Of a stretch of 64,000 bases of DNA, positions 47,451 through 62,200 are shown one piece after another (position 1 is the stretch's first letter; each line of letters opens with the position of its first letter). The notes beneath the pieces are model-generated. The model ran no database searches. It saw only the letters and a list, made by a program, of their open reading frames with translations, and had not been told where the DNA came from. Source of the stretch: Sympetrum striolatum. Taxonomy: Eukaryota > Arthropoda > Insecta > Odonata > Libellulidae. The DNA lies in contig OX388349.1 of NCBI GenBank assembly GCA_947579665.1, positions 42,851,854-42,915,853 on the forward strand, written 5' to 3'. The translations under genes were made by a program, and so were the position numbers.

Positions 47451-50400
47451 CAAATACCAAAAGATTCTTAAAAAGTTTTTTTTCCAACAAATTACGGAAA
47501 AATTGCCGAAATATTTACGATTAATTTAATATTTCAGTTTTTTGGATTTTTTTTCCTGAAATTTGAGAAATTCCAAATAAATTTTGACTAATATGGAAAA
47601 TAATTTTCACAAAATTCCAATGAATTTTTATAAAGGCTTTTTTTTACAAATTACTGAAAAAAATGGCGAAATATTTAAAATTTCTTTAAAATTTCAGTAT
47701 TTCCGATATCGTTTCCTGAAATTTAAGTAATTCAAGATAAATTTTGACTAATATTGAAGAAATTAATACCATCATGCAGAAAATTTTTCAAAAAGTTTTT
47801 TTCTTTTCTACAGATTATGGAAATATTTGCGAAATATTTGGAATTTTTTTACATATCAGATATTTTTTCTTAAATTTGAGAATTTCAAGTTAAATTTTGA
47901 CCAATATAGAATATAATTATTGCAAAATTACTAAGATTTCTCAAACAGTTATTTCTTTCAGTTCAAACGTTTGAAGAATTGTCAAAATATTTGCAATTTT
48001 TTTAAATATTGTAGTTTTTTTCCTTAAATTTGAGAAATAAAACGTAAATTGTCTCTAAAGTTGATGATAATTATTACAAATATCAAAATATTTTTTAAAA
48101 AATTTTTTTTCTCATAAATTTTGGAAAAATTGACGAAATATTTAAAATTTTTTTTAATATTTCGATTTTTAAAAATTCTTTTCCTAAAATTTCAGAATTT
48201 CAAGATATATTTTGACTTATATTGAAGAAATTAATGCCATCATTCCAAAGATTTTTCAAAAAGCTTTTTTTTTTCAACAAATTACGGAATAATTGTCAAA
48301 ATATTTGCAATATTTTTATATTTCAGATTTGTTTCTTAAATTTGAGGAATTCAAGTTTAATTTTGACTTATATTGAAGATAATTATTACATAATTTCAAA
48401 GATTTTTCAAAAGTTTTTTTTCTCATTAATTTTGGAAAAATTCGGAAAATATTTGCAATTTTTTTAAATAATTTAGTTTTTTGGCTTTTTTTCCTTTAAA
48501 ATTGAAAAATAAAATATATATTGTGTCTAAAATTGATGATTTTAATTACAAATATCAAAAGAGTTTTCAAAAAGTAATTTTTTAATACAAATTATGGAAA
48601 TATTGACATAATATTTGCAATTTTTTTAAAATTTCAAAACTTTTTTCTTAAAATTGAGAAATTCAAGTTAAATTTTGACTAATGTTGAAGATAATTTTTA
48701 CAAAATTTCAAAGATTTTCAGAAAGTTATTTCTTTCTAATCAAATTTTTGAAAAATTGGCAAAATATTTGCAATTTTTTTATATTTTAGTTTTTTGATTT
48801 TTTTCTTAAATTTGAGGAATAAAACATAAATTGTGTCTAAAATTGATAATATTTATGACAAGTACCGAATGATTCTTCAAAAAATTTTTTTATTACAAAT
48901 TACGGAAAAATTGCCGAAATATTTGCAATTTTTTAAAATATTTCTGTTTTTTGGATTATTTTCCTCACATTTGAGAAATTCAAGAAAAATATTGACTAAT
49001 ATTGAAGATAAATATTACAAAATTCCTATGATTTTTAAAAAAGGCATTATTTCAACAAAATACGGAAGAAATGGCAAAATATTTGCAATTGTTTAATAAA
49101 TTAGTTTTTCCGATTTCTTTTCCTAAAAAGTAAGTAATTCAAATATAAATTTTGACTAATATTAATGAATTCAATACCATCATACAGAAGATTTTTCAAA
49201 AAGTTTTTTTTTTCTTCAAATTATGGAAAATTTGGCGAAATATTTGCAATTTTTTTATATATCAGACATTGTTTCTTAAATGTGAGAAATTCAAGTTAAA
49301 TTTTGACTAATATTGAAGAAAATTACTGCAAAATTACAAAAATTTCTCAAAAAGGTATTTCTTTCTCATCAAATGTTTGAAAAATTGGCAAATATTTGCA
49401 ATTTTTTCAAATATTATATTTTTTTCCTTAAATTTAAGAAATAAAACGTAAATTGTCTCTAAAATTGATGATATTTATTACAAATTTCAAAATATTTTTC
49501 AAAAAAATTTTTTTTTCTCATAAATTTTGGAAAAATTGACGAAATATTTGCAATTTTTTTCATATTTCTGTGTTTTTTAATTTTTTTCTAAAATTTGAGA
49601 AATTCAAGTTTAATTTTGAGTAATATTGGAGATAATTTATACAAATTTTCAAAGATTTTCAGAAAGTTATATCTTTCTTATCAAATTTTTGAAAAATTGG
49701 CAAAATATTTGCAATTTTTTTTATATTTTAGTTTCTTGAAATGTTTTCTTGAATTTGAGAATAAAACATAAATTGTGTCTAACTTTGACGATATTTATTA
49801 CAGATATCAAAAGATTTTTATTTATTTCAACAAATTACGGAAAAATTGGCAAAATATTTGCAGTTTTTTTAATTAATTTAATTTTCCTGGTTTTTTTTTC
49901 CTTAAATTTGAGAAATAAAACATAAATTAAATCAAAAAACGATAATATTTAATACAAATATTAAAATATTTTTCAAAAAATTTTTTTTCTCATAAAATTT
50001 GGAAAAATTGCCGAAATATTTGCAATTTTTTTATATTTCAGTTTTTTGAATTTTTTTCCTAAAATTTGAGAATTTCAAGATAAATTTTGAGTAAAATTGA
50101 AGAAATTAATACCATCATACCAAATATTTTTCAAAAGTTTCTTTTTAACAAATTACGTAAACATTGTCGAATTATTTGCAATATTCTCTATACTTCCGAT
50201 TTTTTTCTTAAATATGAGAAATTCAAGTTTAATTATGACTAATATTGAAGATATTTATTAGTTTTTTTTTCACATTAATTTTGGAAAAATTAGGAAAATA
50301 TTTGCAATTTTTTTATTAATTTAGTTTCTTGATAATTTTCCTAAATTTGAGAAATAAAATATAAATTGTGTCTAAAATTGACGATGTTTATTACAGATAT

Positions 50401-52691
50401 CAAAAGATTTTTTTTAATTCAGCAAATTACGGAAAAATTGCCAAATAATAGCAGTTATTTTAAATAATTTACATTTTTTCCCTTAAATTTGAGTAATAAA
50501 ACATAAATTGAGTCAAAAATTGATTATATTTATTACAAATATCAAGATATTTTTCAAAAAAAATTTTTCTCATAAATTATGGAAAAATTGCCGAAATATT
50601 TGCAATTTTTTTATATTTCAGTTTTTTTGAATTTTTTATCCTAAAATTTGAGAATTTCAAGGTAAATTTTGACTAAAATATATATATATAATAATCCACA
50701 AAATTCAAGTTTAATTTTGAGTAATATTGGAGATAATTTATACAAATTTTCAAAGATTTTCAGAAAGTTATATCTTTCTTATCAAATTTTTGAAAAATTG
50801 GCAAAATATTTGCAATTTTTTTTATATTTTAGTTTCTTGAAATGTTTTCTTGAATTTGAGAATAAAACATAAATTGTGTCTAACTTTGACGATATTTATT
50901 ACAGATATCAAAAGATTTTTATTTATTTCAACAAATTACGGAAAAATTGGCAAAATATTTGCAGTTTTTTTTAATTAATTTAATTTTCCTGGTTTTTTTT
51001 TCCTTAAATTTGAGAAATAAAACATAAATTAAATCAAAAAACGATAATATTTAATACAAATATTAAAATATTTTTCAAAAAATTTTTTTTCTCATAAAAT
51101 TTGGAAAAATTGCCGAAATATTTGCAATTCTATACTTCCTATTTTTTTCTTAAATTTGAGGCATTCAAGCTTTCTTTTGACTAATATTTAAGATAATTAT
51201 TACAAAATTTATTTTTTCTCATTTATTTCGGAAAAATTCGGAAAGTTTTTGCAATTTTTTTAAATAATTTAGTTTTTTGGCTTTTTTCCTTTAAAATTGA
51301 AAACTTAAATATATATTCTGTCAAAATTAATGATATTAATTACAAATATCAAAAGAGTTTCAAAAAGTCATTTTTTATTACAAATTATGGAAGTATTGGC
51401 GTAATATTTGCAATTTTTTTATATTTCAGAATTTTTTTCTTAAAATTGAGAAATTCAAGTTAAATTTTGACAAATATTGAAGATAATTTTTACAAATTTT
51501 CAAAGATTTTCAGAAAGTTATTTCTTTCTCATCAAATTTTTGAAAAATTGGCAAAATATTTGCAATTTTTTTATATTTTAGTTTTCTGATTTTTTTTCTT
51601 AAATTTGAGAAATAAAACATAAATTATGTCTAAAATTGATAATTTTTATTACAAATACCAAAAGATTCTTAAAATTGGCAAAATATTTTGCAATTTTTTC
51701 AAATATTGTAGTTTTGTTATCCTTAAATTTGAGAAATAAAAGGTAAATTGTCTCTTAAATTGATGATATTTATTACAAATTTCATAAAAGTTTTCAAAAA
51801 AAATTTTTTTTTTCTCATAAATTTTGGAAAAATTGACGAAATATTTGCAATTTTTTTAATATTTCAGTGTTTTTGAAATTTTTTCCTAAAATTTGAGGAT
51901 TTGAAGATAAATTTTGACTAGTATTGAAGAAATTAATACCATCATACCAAAGATTTTTCAAAAAGTTTTTTTTTTCAAAAAATTACGGAAAAATTGTCAA
52001 AATATTTGCAATATTTTTTATATTTCAGATTTTTTTCTTAAATATGAGAAATTCAAGTTTAATTATGACTAATATTGAAGATATTTATTAGTTTTTTTTT
52101 CTCATTAATTTTGGAAAAATTCGGAAAATATTTGCAAGTTTTTTATTAATTTTGTTTCTTGATATTTTTCCTAAATTTGAGAAAAAAAATATAAATTGTG
52201 TCTAAAATCGACGATGTTTATTACAGATATCAAAAGATTTTTTTTAATTCAGCAAATTACGGAAAAATTGCCAAATAATAGCAGTTATTTTAAATAATTT
52301 ACATTTTTTCCCTTAAATTTGAGTAATAAAACATAAATTGAGTCAAAAATTGATTATATTTATTACAAATATGAAGATATTTTTCAAAAAAAATTTTTCT
52401 CATAAATTATGGAAAAATTGCCGAAATATTTGCAATTTTTTTTTTTTTTTGTATTTCAGTTTTTTGGATTTTTTATCCTAAAATTTGAGAATTTCAAGGT
52501 AAATTTTGACTAAAATTGAAGAAAATAATACTATCATACCAAAAATTTAAAAAAAGTTTTTATTTCATCAAAATACGGAAAATTGGCAATATATTTGCAG
52601 TTTTTATAAAGAAATATAGTTTTCCGGGTTTTTTTTCCTTAAATTTGAGAAATAAAACATAAATTGAGTCAAAAATTGATAATATTTATTA
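47451..52691 (+). repeat. Higher-order repeat copy 2, about 5.24 kb
   Basis: Same register as copy 1, but about 945 bp (six monomer lengths) longer, because a block near 49605-50018 recurs at about 50705-51128. A TATATATATATA island followed by ATAATCCACAAAATTC at about 50680 marks the junction. Diagnostic variants TCAAATGTTTG, CTCTAAAATTGATG and ATATTAATGAATTC are shared with copy 3. Confidence 0.85.
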
Positions 52692-55600
52692 CAAATACCA
52701 AAAGATTCTTAAAAAGTTTTTTTTCCAACAAATTACGGAAAAATTGCCGAAATATTTACGATTAATTTAATATTTCAGTTTTTTGGATTTTTTTTCCTGA
52801 AATTTGAGAAATTCCAAATAAATTTTGACTAATATGGAAAATAATTTTCACAAAATTCCAATGAATTTTTATAAAGGCTTTTTTTTACAAATTACTGAAA
52901 AAAATGGCGAAATATTTAAAATTTCTTTAAAATTTCAGTATTTCCGATATCGTTTCCTGAAATTTAAGTAATTCAAGATATATTTTGACTTATATTGAAG
53001 AAATTAATGCCATCATTCCAAAGATTTTTCAAAAAGCTTTTTTTTTTCAACAAATTACGGAATAATTGTCAAAATATTTGCAACATTTTTATATTTCAGA
53101 TTTGTTTCTTAAATTTGAGAAATTCAAGTTTAATTTTGACTTATATTGAAGATAATTATTACATAATTTCAAAGATTTTTCAAAAGTTTTTTTTCTCATT
53201 AATTTTGGAAAAATTCGGAAAATATTTGCAATTTTTTTAAATAATTTAGTTTTTTGGCTTTTTTTCCTTTAAAATTGAAAAATAAAATATATATTGTGTC
53301 TAAAGTTGATGATTTTAATTACAAATATCAAAAGAGTTTTCAAAAAGTAATTTTTTAATACAAATTATGGAAATATTGACATAATATTTGCAATTTTTTT
53401 ATATTTCAAAACTTTTTTCTTAAAATTGAGAAATTCAAGTTAAATTTTGACTAATGTTGAAGATAATTTTTACAAAATTTCAAAGATTTTCAGAAAGTTA
53501 TTTCTTTCTCATCAAATTTTTGAAAAATTGGCAAAATATTTGCAATTTTTTTATATTTTAGTTTTTTGATTTTTTTCTTAAATTTGAGGAATAAAACATA
53601 AATTGTGTCTAAAATTGATAATATTTATGACAAGTACCAAATGATTCTTCACAAAATTTTTTTATTACAAATTACGGAAAAATTGCCGAAATATTTGCAA
53701 TTTTTTAAAATATTTCTGTTTTTTGGATTATTTTCCTCACATTTGAGAAATTCAAGAAAAATATTGACTAATATTGAAGATAAATATTACAAAATTCCTA
53801 TGATTTTAAAAAAAGGCATTATTTCAACAAAATACGGAAGAAATGGCAAAATATTTGCAATTGTTTAATAAATTAGTTTTTCCGATTTCTTTTCCTAAAA
53901 AGTAAGTAATTCAAATATAAATTTTGACTAATATTAATGAATTCAATACCATCATACAGAAGATTTTTCAAAAAGTTTTTTTTTTCTTCAAATTATGGAA
54001 AATTTGGCGAAATATTTGCAATTTTTTTATATATCAGACATTGTTTCTTAAATGTGAGAAATTCAAGTTAAATTTTGACTAATATTGAAGAAAATTACTG
54101 CAAAATTACAAAAATTTCTCAAAAAGGTATTTCTTTCTCATCAAATGTTTGAAAAATTGGCAAATATTTGCAATTTTTTCAAATATTATATTTTTTTTCC
54201 TTAAATTTAAGAAATAAAACGTAAATTGTCTCTAAAATTGATGATATTTATTACAAATTTCAAAATATTTTTCAAAAAAATTTTTTTTTCTCATAAATTT
54301 TGGAAAAATTGACGAAATATTTGCAATTTTTTTCATATTTCTGTGTTTTTTAATTTTTTTCTAAAATTTGAGAAATTTAAGTTTAATTTTGAGTAATATT
54401 GGAGATAATTTATACAAATTTTCAAAGATTTTCAGAAAGTTATATCTTTCTTATCAAATTTTTGAAAAATTGGCAAAATATTTGCAATTTTTTTTATATT
54501 TTAGTTTCTTGAAATGTTTTCTTGAATTTGAGAATAAAACATAAATTGTGTCTAACTTTGACGATATTTATTACAGATATCAAAAGATTTTTATTTATTT
54601 CAACAAATTACGGAAAAATTGGCAAAATATTTGCAGTTTTTTTAATTAATTTAATTTTCCTGGTTTTTTTTCCTTAAATTTGAGAAATAAAACATAAATT
54701 AAATCAAAAAACGATAATATTTAATACAAATATTAAAATATTTTTCAAAAAATTTTTTTTCTCATAAAATTTGGAAAAATTGCCGAAATATTTGCAATTT
54801 TTTTATATTTCAGTTTTTTTGAATTTTTTTCCTAAAATTTGAGAATTTCAAGATAAATTTTGAGTAAAATTGAAGAAATTAATACCATCATACCAAATAT
54901 TTTTCAAAAAGTTTCTTTTTAACAAATTACGTAAACATTGTCGAATTATTTGCAATATTCTCTATACTTCCGATTTTTTTCTTAAATATGAGAAATTCAA
55001 GTTTAATTATGACTAATATTGAAGATATTTATTAGTTTTTTTTTCTCATTAATTTTGGAAAAATTCGGAAAATATTTGCAATTTTTTTATTAATTTAGTT
55101 TCTTGATATTTTTCCTAAATTTGAGAAATAAAATATAAATTGTGTCTAAAATTGACGATGTTTATTACAGATATCAAAAGATTTTTTTAAATTCAGCAAA
55201 TTACGGAAAAATTGCCAAATAATAGCAGTTATTTTAAATAATTTACATTTTTTCCCTTAAATTTGAGTAATAAAACATAAATTGAGTCAAAAATTGATTA
55301 TATTTATTACAAATATCAAGATATTTTTCAAAAAAAATTTTTCTCATAAATTATGGAAAAATTGCCGAAATATTTGCAATTTTTTTATATTTCAGTTTTT
55401 TTGAATTTTTTATCCTAAAATTTGAGAATTTCAAGGTAAATTTTGACTAAAATATATATATATAATAATCCACAAAATTCAAGTTTAATTTTGAGTAATA
55501 TTGGAGATAATTTATACAAATTTTCAAAGATTTTCAGAAAGTTATATCTTTCTTATCAAATTTTTGAAAAATTGGCAAAATATTTGCAATTTTTTTTATA

Positions 55601-56918
55601 TTTTAGTTTCTTGAAATGTTTTCTTGAATTTGAGAATAAAACATAAATTGTGTCTAACTTTGACGATATTTATTACAGATATCAAAAGATTTTTATTTAT
55701 TTCAACAAATTACGGAAAAATTGGCAAAATATTTGCAGTTTTTTTAATTAATTTAATTTTCCTGGTTTTTTTTCCTTAAATTTGAGAAATAAAACAAATT
55801 AAATCAAAAAACGATAATATTTAATACAAATATTAAAATATTTTTCAAAAAATTTTTTTTCTCATAAAATTTGGAAAAATTGCCGAAATATTTGCAATTC
55901 TATACTTCCTATTTTTTTCTTAAATTTGAGGCATTCAAGCTTTCTTTTGACTAATATTTAAGATAATTATTAGAAAATTTATTTTTTCTCATTTATTTCG
56001 GAAAAATTCGGAAAGTTTTTGCAATTTTTTTAAATAATTTAGTTTTTTGGCTTTTTTCCTTTAAAATTGAAAACTTAAATATATATTCTGTCAAAATTAA
56101 TGATATTAATTACAAATATCAAAAGAGTTTTCAAAAAGTCATTTTTTATTACAAATTATGGAAGTATTGGCGTAATATTTGCAATTTTTTTATATTTCAG
56201 AATTTTTTTCTTAAAATTGAGAAATTCAAGTTAAATTTTGACAAATATTGAAGATAATTTTTACAAATTTTCAAAGATTTTCAGAAAGTTATTTCTTTCT
56301 CATCAAATTTTTGAAAAATTGGCAAAATATTTGCAATTTTTTTATATTTTAGTTTTCTGATTTTTTTTCTTAAATTTGAGAAATAAAACATAAATTATGT
56401 CTAAAATTGATAATTTTTATTACAAATACCAAAAGATTCTTAAAATTGGCAAAATATTTTGCAATTTTTTCAAATATTGTAGTTTTGTTATCCTTAAATT
56501 TGAGAAATAAAAGGTAAATTGTCTCTTAAATTGATGATATTTATCACAAATTTCATAAAAGTTTTCAAAAAAAATTTTTTTTTTCTCATAAATTTTGGAA
56601 AAATTGACGAAATATTTGCAATTTTTTTTATATTTAAGTTTCTTGAAATGTTTTCTTGAATTTGAGAATAAAACATAAATTGTGTCTAACTTTGACGATA
56701 TTTATTACAGATATCAAAAGATTTTTATTTATTTTAACAAATTACGGAAAAATTGGCAAAATATTTGCAGTTTTTTTAATTAATTTAATTTTCCTGGTTT
56801 TTTTTTCCTTAAATTTGAGAAATAAAACATAAATTAAATCAAAAAACGATAATATTTAATACAAATATTAAAATATTTTTCAAAAAATTTTTTATCAAAA
56901 ATTGATAATATTTATTAC
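52692..56918 (+). repeat. Higher-order repeat copy 3, about 4.23 kb
   Basis: A near copy of copy 2: the CCATCATTCCAAAG landmark is 4,773 bp and the TA island (about 55453) 4,774 bp downstream of those in copy 2. It lacks about 468 bp (three monomers) near 52980, where GTAATTCAAGATA joins directly to TATTTTGACTTATATTG. Confidence 0.85.
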
Positions 56919-59290
56919 AAATACCAAAAGATTCTTAAAAAGTTTTTTTTCCAACAAATTACGGAAAAATTGCCGAAATATTTACGATTAATTTAAAATT
57001 TCAGTTTTTTGGATTTTTTTCCTGAAACTTCAGAAATTCAAAATAAATTTTGACTAATATTGAAGGTAATTTTCACAAAATTCCAATGAATTTTTATAAA
57101 GGCTTTTTTTTACAAATTACTGAAAAAAATGGCGAAATATTTAAAATTTCTTTAAAATTTCAGTATTTCCGATATCTTTTCCTGAAATTTAAGTAATTCA
57201 AGATAAATTTTGACTAATATTGAAGAATTTAATACCATCATGAGGAAGATTTTTCAAAAACCTTTTTTTGTTTTCTACAGATTATCGAAAAATTGGAGAA
57301 ATATTTGCAATTTTTTTAAAATATCAGATATTTTTTCTTAAATTTGAGAAATAAAACGTAAACTGTCTCTTAAATTGATGATATTAATTACAAATATCAA
57401 AATATTTTTCAAAAAATTTTTTTTCTCATAAATTTTGGAAAAATTGCCGAATTATTTGCAATTTTTTTGTAATATTTCAGGTTTTTTAAATTATTTTCCA
57501 AAAATTTGAGAATTTTAAAATACATTTTGACTTATATTGAAGAAATTAATACCATCATACCAAAGATTTTTCAAAAAGTTTTTTTTTTCAACAAATTACG
57601 GAATAATTGTCAAAATATTTGCAATTTTTTTTTTAATATTTCAGTTTTTTTGAATTTTTTTCCTAAAATTTGAGAATTTCAAGATAAATTTTGACTAATA
57701 TTGAAGAAATTAATACCATCATACCAAATATTTTTCAAAAAGTTTTTTTTTTCAACAAATTACGTAAACATTGTCGAATTATTTGCAATCTTCTCTATAC
57801 TTCCGATTTTTTCTTAAATTTGAGGCATTCAAGTTTTCTTTTGACTAATATTTAAGATAATTATTACAAAATTTCAAAGATTTTTCAAAATTTTTTTTTC
57901 TCATTTATTTCGGAAAAATTCGGAAAATATTTGCAATTTTTTTAAGTAATTTAGTTTTTTGGCTTTTTTCCTTTAAAATTAAAAACTTAAATATATATTC
58001 TGTCAAAATTGATGATATTTATTACAATAATCAAAAGAGTTTTCAAAAAGTCATTTTTTATTACAAATTGCGGAAAAATTGCCGAAATATTTGCAATTTT
58101 TTAAAATATTTCTGTTTTTTGGATTATTTTTCCTAACATTTGAGAAATTCAAGATAAATTTTGACTAGTATTCAGAAAGTTATTTCTTTCTCATCAAATT
58201 TTTGAAAAATTGGCAAAATATTTGCAATTTTTTATATTTTAGTTTTTTGATTTTTTTTCTTAAATTTGAGAAATAAAACATAAATTATGTCTAAAATTGA
58301 TAATTTTTATTACAAATACCAAAAGATTCTTAAAATTGGCAAAATATTTTGCAATTTTTTCAAATATTGTAGTTTTGTTATCCTTAAATTTGAGAAATAA
58401 AAGGTAAATTGTCTCTTAAATTGATGATATTTATTACAAATTTCATAAAAGTTTTCAAAAAAATTTTTTTTTTCTCATAAATTTTGGAAAAATTGACGAA
58501 ATATTTGCAATTTTTTTAATATTTCAGTTTTTTTGAAATTTTTTCCTAAAATTTGAGGATTTGAAGATAAATTTTGACTAGTATTGAAGAAATTAATACC
58601 ATCATACCAAAGATTTTTCAAAAAGTTTTTTTTTCAAAAAATTACGGAAAAATTGTCAAAATATTTGCAATATTTTTTATATTTCAGATTTTTTTCTTAA
58701 ATATGAGAAATTCAAGTTTAATTATGACTAATATTGAAGATATTTATAATTTTTTTTTTCTCATTAATTTTGGAAAAATTCGGAAAATATTTGCAATTTT
58801 TTTATTAATTTAGTTTCTTGATATTTTTCCTAAATTTGAGAAATAAAATATAAATTGTGTCTAAAATTGACGATGTTTATTACAGATATCAAAAGATTTT
58901 TTTTAATTCAGCAAATTACGGAAAAATTGCCAAATAATAGCAGTTATTTTAAATAATTTACATTTTTTTCCCTTAAATTTGAGTAATAAAACATAAATTG
59001 AGTCAAAAATTGATTATATTTATTACAAATATCAAGATATTTTTCAAAAAAAATTTTTCTCATAAATTATGGAAAAATTGCCGAAATATTTGCAATTTTT
59101 TTTTTTTTGTATTTCAGTTTTTTGGATTTTTTATCCTAAAATTTGAGAATTTCAAGGTAAATTTGGACTAAAATTGAAGAAAATAATACCATCATACCAA
59201 AAATTTAAAAAAAGTTTTTATTTCATCAAAATACGGAAAATTGGCAATATATTTGCAGTTTTTATAAAGAAATATAGTTTTCCGGGTTTT
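56919..59290 (+). repeat. Rearranged partial higher-order repeat, copy 4
   Basis: Starts at the CAAATACCAAAAGATTC landmark but soon departs from copies 1-3. It has segments of its own between about 57240 and 58150, then resumes the order seen at about 51510-52640. It joins copy 5 at a hybrid monomer (TCCGGGTTTTTTTTCCTGAAATTTG) near 59285. Confidence 0.7.
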
Positions 59291-62200
59291 TTTTCCTGAA
59301 ATTTGAGAAATTCAAAATAAATTTTGACTAATATGGAAAATAATTTTCACAAAATTCCAATTAATTTTTATAAAGGCTTTTTTTTACAAATTACTGAAAA
59401 AAATGGCGAAATATTTAAAATTTCTTTAAATTTCAGTATTTCCGATATCGTTTCCTGAAATTTAAGTAATTCAAGATAAATTTTGACTAATATTGAAGAA
59501 ATTAATACCATCATGCAGAAAATTTTTCAAAAAGTTTTTTTCTTTTCTACAGATTATGGAAATATTTGCGAAATATTTGGAATTTTTTTACATATCAGAT
59601 ATTTTTTCTTAAATTTGAGAATTTCAAGTTAAATTTTGACCAATATAGAATATAATTATTGCAAAATTACTAAGATTTCTCAAACAGTTATTTCTTTCAG
59701 TTCAAACGTTTGAAGAATTGTCAAAATATTTGCAATTTTTTTAAATATTGTAGGTTTTTTCCTTAAATTTGAGAAATAAAACGTAAATTGTCTCTAAAGT
59801 TGATGATAATTATTACAAATATCAAAATATTTTTAAAAAAATTTTTTTTTCTCATAAATTCTGGAAAAATTGAGGAAATATTTAAAATTTTTTTTTAATA
59901 TTTAGATTTTTAAAAATTCTTTTCCTAAAATTTCAGAATTTCAAGATATATTTTGACTTATATTGAAGAAATTAATGCCATCATTCCAAAGATTTTTCAA
60001 AAAGCTTTTTTTTTTCAACAAATTAAGGAATAATTGTCAAAATATTTGCAATATTTTTATATTTCAGATTTGTTTCTTAAATTTGAGAAATTCAAGTTTA
60101 ATTTTGACTTATATTGAAGATAATTATTACATAATTTCAAAGATTTTTCAAAAGTTTTTTTTCTCATTAATTTTGGAAAAATTCGGAAAATATTTGCAAT
60201 TTTTTAAATAATTTAGTTTTTTGGCTTTTTTTCCTTTAAAATTGAAAAATAAAATATATATTGTGTCTAAAATTGATGATTTTAATTACAAATATCAAAA
60301 TAGTTTTCAAAAAGTAATTTTTTAATACAAATTATGGAAATATTGACATAATATTTGCAATTTTTTTATATTTCAAAACTTTTTTCTTAAAATTGAGAAA
60401 TTCAAGTTAAATTTTGACTAATGTTGAAGATAATTTTTACAAAATTTCAAAGATTTTCAGAAAGTTATTTCTTTCTCATCAAATTTTTGAAAAATTGGCA
60501 AAATATTTGCAATTTTTTTATATTTTAGTTTTTTGATTTTTTTCTTAAATTTGAGGAATAAAACATAAATTGTGTCTAAAATTGATAATATTTATGACAA
60601 GTACCAAATGATTCTTCAAAAAATTTTTTTATTACAAATTACGGAAAAATTGCCGAAATATTTGCAATTTTTTAAAATATTTCTGTTTTTTGGATTATTT
60701 TCCTCACATTTGAGAAATTCAAGAAAAATATTGACTAATATTGAAGATAAATATTACAAAATTCCTATGATTTAAAAAAAAGGCATTATTTCAACAAAAT
60801 ATGGAAGAAATGGCAAAATATTTGCAATTGTTTAATAAATTAGTTTTTCCGATTTCTTTTCCTAAAAAGTAAGTAATTCAAATATAAATTTTGACTAATA
60901 TTGATGAATTCAATACCATCATACAGAAGATTTTTCAAAAAGTTTTTTTTTTCTTCAAATTATGGAAAATTTGGCGAAATATTTGCAATTTTTTTATATA
61001 TCAGACATTGTTTCTTAAATGTGAGAAATTCAAGTTAAATTTTGACTAATATTGAAGAAAATTACTGCAAAATTACAAAAATTTCTCAAAAAGGTATTTC
61101 TTTCTCATCAAACGTTTGAAAAATTGGCAAATATTTGCAATTTTTTCAAATATTATATTTTTTTTCCTTAAATTTAAGAAATAAAACGTAAATTGTCTCT
61201 AAAAATGATGATATTTATTACAAATTTCAAAATATTTTTCAAAAAAATTTTTTTTTCTCATAAATTTTGGAAAAATTGACGAAATATTTGCAATTTTTTT
61301 AATATTTCTGTGTTTTTTAATTTTTTTCTAAAATTTGAGAAATTCAAGTTTAATTTTGAGTAATATTGGAGATAATTTATACAAATTTTCAAAGATTTTC
61401 AGAAAGTTATATCTTTCTTATCAAATTTTTGAAAAATTGGCAAAATATTTGCAATTTTTTTTATATTTTAGTTTCTTGAAATGTTTTCTTGAATTTGAGA
61501 ATAAAACATAAATTGTGTCTAACTTTGACGATATTTATTACAGATATCAAAAGATTTTTATTTATTTAAACAAATTACGGAAAAATTGGCAAAATATTTG
61601 CAGTTTTTTTAAATAATATAATTTTCCTGTTTTTTGTTTCCTTAAATTTGAGAAATAAAACATAAATTACATAAAAAATCGATAATATTTAATACAAATA
61701 TTAAAATGTTTTTCAAAAAATTTTTTTTCTCATCAAATTTGGAAAAATTGCCGAAATATTTGCAATTTTTTTTAATATTTCAGTTTTTTTGAATTTTTTT
61801 CCTAAAATTTGAAAATTTCAAGATAAATTTTGACTAATATTGAAGAAATTAATACCATCATACCAAATATTTTTCAAAAAATTTTTTTTCAACAAATTAA
61901 GTAAACATTGTCGAATTATTTGCAATATTCTCTATACTTCCAATTTTTTTCTTAAATTTGAGGCATTCAAGTTTTCTTTTGAGTAATATTTAAGATAATT
62001 ATTACAAAATTTCAAAAATTTTTCAAAATTTTTATTTTCTCATTTATTTCGGAAAAATACGGAAAATATTTGCAATTTTTTTAAATAATTTAGTATTTTG
62101 GCTTTTTTCCATTAAAATTGAAAACTTAAATAAATATTCTGTCAAAATTGATGATATTAATTACAAATATCAAAAGAGTTTTCAAAAAGTCATTTTTTAT

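Noticed and set aside
43928..60775. Recurrent 60-87 codon open frames within the satellite, several almost identical
   Set aside because: They repeat at the period of the higher-order repeat, are dominated by Phe, Lys, Asn and Ile from A/T runs, and occur at different monomer phases. They are by-products of the satellite.
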